Below are positions 6,621 through 8,802 of a DNA stretch of 8,802 nt, in pieces. Source of the stretch: Methanosarcinaceae archaeon. Lineage in GTDB: Archaea > Halobacteriota > Methanosarcinia > Methanosarcinales > Methanosarcinaceae. The translations under genes and the position numbers were made by a program. Position 1 is the first letter of the stretch. Every line of letters starts with the position of its first letter. Below the pieces are notes generated by a model. That model worked only from the letters and a program-made list of their open reading frames with translations, was not told the DNA's origin and made no database searches. The stretch is from NCBI GenBank assembly GCA_028690255.1, contig JAQVBP010000096.1, forward strand, positions 1-8,802, read 5' to 3'.

Positions 6621-8009
6621 TTACTCAAAAAAGTCGAGGGAGGTCGTAGCTTCCATGTTTGCCTTTGCGTTTTCCCAGAGGTCAACAAATTCGTTTGAAG
6701 GCTTCAGGGTCTTCAGGTTATAGACTTCGTGGAACCTCTTTGGCGGCTGCTGCGTGTAGTTCATGACGTCGTCTCCGCCGTAGTGTTTGATGAGTTCGAT
6801 AACGATCTCATTTGTCTCCTCGAGGCTTTTTCCCAGGAAAGCTTTAAGGGACTCGTCCAGAATCCTTGCGTTCATCCCGCTATATGCATCGATTTCAGCC
6901 CCGTTGGACCCGTTTGCTCCCAGAACTGAGCCGGACCCGCAGGCTGCAAACATGCCGGCCTGGGCAGCGATTTCATATATGAAGTTCTCGGTGGCCATGC
7001 CGGAGGCAGGAGAACAGTAGGGGGTTGAGACTGCTTTGGTGTGTTCTGCAAGGGTGGCGATCGTCCCTGCCATTGCAAAGATGTTTTCACTGAAGATCTT
7101 GTGTCCGGTTGCTGCGTCGTTAGGGAGGGTGTGGTTAATGCTTGGGCCTCCAAGCAGGGAGAAAGAAGCGATACATTCGGCGGTGTGACCGATCAGGGTG
7201 GTTTCCGGGCCTCCCATGTACCCTCCGAGCACAGGTCCCATACAGTTTGCAATCCCGAGGTTGTTCTGCTGGGCGAAAAGGGCCTTTTTCAGGACGTCCC
7301 AGTCGACCTTGAGTTCATTGAGCATGGATACGAGAAGCCTGTCGCAACCGCTCCTTAAAGCATCGGGCCCGTATCCGAAACACTGAGCTTCACTGGTGGT
7401 CCCGCTCATTGTCCCGGTAATCCCAAGCCCAGGCCTCCCCGCTCTCCTCGTGGCTTCTCTTGTCAGGGTAATTTCTCTCCTGGCGGCCATCATTTCCGCG
7501 GTGGTCCTCGACTTGATCTCGTGATCATTTATGGTCAGGAGGGTTGCCGTGTGCATTTCCTTAACAGAAGGTTCCATTGCGTAGGACTGCATTATAGGGA
7601 TGAAATACTCTTCCGTAAGCGGGGCACCCGTCGGGCCTGAGACGATCGTGGGCAGGCTCTTATCTTCAAGGTCCCTTCTCTTGACACAGTAAGCGTCGTT
7701 TCCTTCTCCCACCCTGTATTCTCCGGGGAGCAGCCTGAGATCTTTTCTAAGTTCATACTCATCGAAGGCAATGATCCTTCCAGTAGAGGTGTTGAGGAAG
7801 CCCACGTCAACGAGGAGGGTAATGGCTGCTTCGAAAACACTCTTGAAAAGGCCCCTGTCCGAGGGGATAACCACTTCCGGATCATAGGTGATATCGTATT
7901 CCTTTGCAAGTTCCATTAGCCTCATGGGCAGAATTTGCAGGTCAAATTCGGATTCAGAAACAGGCTTTCCTTCAGTTGAGCGGAGGTATACATCCCATGC
8001 GTCGATCAT
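6621..8009 (-). CDS. MtmB-family corrinoid methyltransferase lacking pyrrolysine
   Basis: 462 residues, close to the 458 of M. barkeri monomethylamine methyltransferase. Similarity to MtmB (recalled, not searched) runs along the whole chain: an N-terminal WDVYLRS... IPM(R)LMELAKEY, SGPTGAPLTEEYFIPIMQSYAME (124-146), GRPGLGI (191-197), NELKVDWD (231-238), GGYMGGPETT (262-271), and SGMNARI near the C-terminus. True MtmB uses pyrrolysine about 20 residues after GRPG; here that stretch reads CFGYGPDA (210-217) and the frame contains no TAG, ending in TAA. ATG 8009 is chosen with GGGTG five bases upstream; a GTG at 8021 is part of that site. Known role of the family: methyl transfer from monomethylamine to MtmC. 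Without pyrrolysine the substrate may differ. It follows its own corrinoid gene by 118 bases. Confidence 0.85.
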   Translation of the reverse strand: MIDAWDVYLRSTEGKPVSESEFDLQILPMRLMELAKEYDITYDPEVVIPSDRGLFKSVFEAAITLLVDVGFLNTSTGRIIAFDEYELRKDLRLLPGEYRVGEGNDAYCVKRRDLEDKSLPTIVSGPTGAPLTEEYFIPIMQSYAMEPSVKEMHTATLLTINDHEIKSRTTAEMMAARREITLTREATRRAGRPGLGITGTMSGTTSEAQCFGYGPDALRSGCDRLLVSMLNELKVDWDVLKKALFAQQNNLGIANCMGPVLGGYMGGPETTLIGHTAECIASFSLLGGPSINHTLPNDAATGHKIFSENIFAMAGTIATLAEHTKAVSTPYCSPASGMATENFIYEIAAQAGMFAACGSGSVLGANGSNGAEIDAYSGMNARILDESLKAFLGKSLEETNEIVIELIKHYGGDDVMNYTQQPPKRFHEVYNLKTLKPSNEFVDLWENAKANMEATTSLDFFE

Positions 8010-8127
8010 TGAAACACCCACTTGTTAATTTTTAAATACTGGATTCTATTTTTGATTTTTTATTTCAGATTCAATTTATTATTGTTCAGACATATATTGT
8101 TCAGATTTTTGACAGGTTCTCCTGCAA
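8010..8127 (-). promoter_or_regulatory. Repeat-bearing gap between corrinoid and methyltransferase genes
   Basis: AT-rich spacer of 118 bases. It contains two exact copies of TATTGTTCAGA (8080-8090 and 8095-8105, + strand), 15 bases apart, and a weaker third, TATTTCAGATT (8061-8071). A small CAGG/CCTG hairpin (8113-8124) directly follows the corrinoid stop. It could be a protein- or RNA-binding site that sets the relative expression of the two genes. Confidence 0.35.
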
Positions 8128-8769
8128 TCAGGCTGAGACAAGCTTCTGGGCAACCTTTACGGCTTCCATTGCGTCTTCTGCATAGGCGTCTGCTCCGACC
8201 TGGTTTGCGTATGTCTGGTTTACGGGCCCTCCACCCACCATTACCTTGAACCTGTCCTGGTGTCCCATGTCGTTCCTGAGGTCCACGACGTCCTTGAGGT
8301 AAGGCATGGTCGAGGACATGAGGGAGGAACATGCGATAATATCCGCATCTTCCGCGACTGCGGCTTCAAGGTACTTCTTGACCTGCACGTCTTTTCCGAG
8401 ATCGATGACCTCAAAGCCCGCGGTCTTGAGCATTGCCGCAACGATGCTCTTTCCGAGTTCATGGATGTCACCCTCGATTGTTCCGATAACGATTTTGCCT
8501 GCTCCGGCCCCTTCTGCCACATCCAGGACCTCAAGCACGAGCTTATTTGCCTTGTCCATGATACCTGCTGCAATGACAACGTGGGGCAGGAAGAGTTTCC
8601 TTGCGTTGAATTCGTCTCCGATTTTGATCATGGCGTCTGCAAGCCTTTTCATGACCTTTTCCGGCTCAACGCCGCTGTCAATGCATTCCTTTGTGGCTTC
8701 AATCGTTTTGGCTTCGTTCAGTCCTGTAAGAGAATCATACACGTTTTGAAGTAATGCTTCTTCGCTCAT
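8128..8769 (-). CDS. Methyltransferase corrinoid protein (MtmC/MtbC/MttC family)
   Basis: 213 residues. Helical cap domain 1-85 with RKLFLPHVVIAAGIMDKA (57-74), then B12-binding domain 91-213. The motif E-G-D-I-H-E-L-G gives D101, H103 (cobalt ligand) and G106, followed by VIDLGKDV (121-128), CSSLMSSTMP (147-156) and GGGPV (179-183). Known role: accepts the methyl group from its partner methyltransferase and hands it to a CoM methyltransferase. Gene order corrinoid then methyltransferase matches mtmC-mtmB of Methanosarcina, so the partner is the MtmB-family protein downstream. ATG at 8769 with GAGGTG six bases upstream. The 33 bases upstream of the start reach the window edge; a frame ending EHKLNG-TGA there might be the tail of another gene but is too short to call. 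MtmC versus MtbC cannot be separated by eye. Confidence 0.9.
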   Translation of the reverse strand: MSEEALLQNVYDSLTGLNEAKTIEATKECIDSGVEPEKVMKRLADAMIKIGDEFNARKLFLPHVVIAAGIMDKANKLVLEVLDVAEGAGAGKIVIGTIEGDIHELGKSIVAAMLKTAGFEVIDLGKDVQVKKYLEAAVAEDADIIACSSLMSSTMPYLKDVVDLRNDMGHQDRFKVMVGGGPVNQTYANQVGADAYAEDAMEAVKVAQKLVSA

Positions 8770-8802
8770 TTATTTCACCTCAACCATTCAGTTTATGCTC
8801 AT

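Noticed and set aside
8784..8802. Possible tail of an upstream minus-strand gene (EHKLNG, TGA)
   Set aside because: Only a few codons before the window edge; chance cannot be excluded.

Overview
The window looks like a methylamine-methanogenesis island from a methanogenic archaeon of the Methanosarcina group. The main reasons are a trimethylamine methyltransferase (MttB) gene with an in-frame amber codon at the pyrrolysine position, two methyltransferase-type corrinoid proteins, an MtmB-family methyltransferase, archaeal TATA-like boxes and T-tract terminators. None of the eight genes called here ends in TAG: every stop is TAA or TGA, as expected where amber is read as pyrrolysine.

Layout: (1) 1-152, the worn right end of an IS200/IS605-type (TnpB) element with its GC-rich hairpin. 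(2) 162-535, AT-rich sequence with two hairpins and then a compact block (388-484) that folds into two adjacent stem-loops using G-U pairs that only work on the + strand, a candidate small RNA. (3) 561-2125, minus strand, a three-gene unit: a ten-helix permease, a 95-residue winged-helix-like protein and a previously unlisted 40-residue single-helix membrane protein, closed by a hairpin/T7 terminator. (4) 2490-2882, a decayed mttB C-terminal fragment that still keeps its amber codon. (5) 3100-5233, plus strand, intact mttB (UAG as pyrrolysine 322) followed by its corrinoid partner mttC and an elaborate terminator. (6) 5460-6398, plus strand, an EamA-type transporter. (7) 6621-8769, minus strand, a second corrinoid protein followed by an MtmB-family methyltransferase that has no amber codon anywhere.

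Working together: each methyltransferase would move a methyl group from a methylated amine to its own corrinoid protein, from which a methylcobalamin:CoM methyltransferase (MtbA, not in this window) would feed methyl-CoM into methanogenesis. The two membrane transporters next to the cassettes are plausible carriers for the substrates. The most interesting item is the pyrrolysine-free MtmB paralogue with its own corrinoid protein: its substrate may not be monomethylamine. The 40-residue membrane protein and the candidate small RNA are the other leads.
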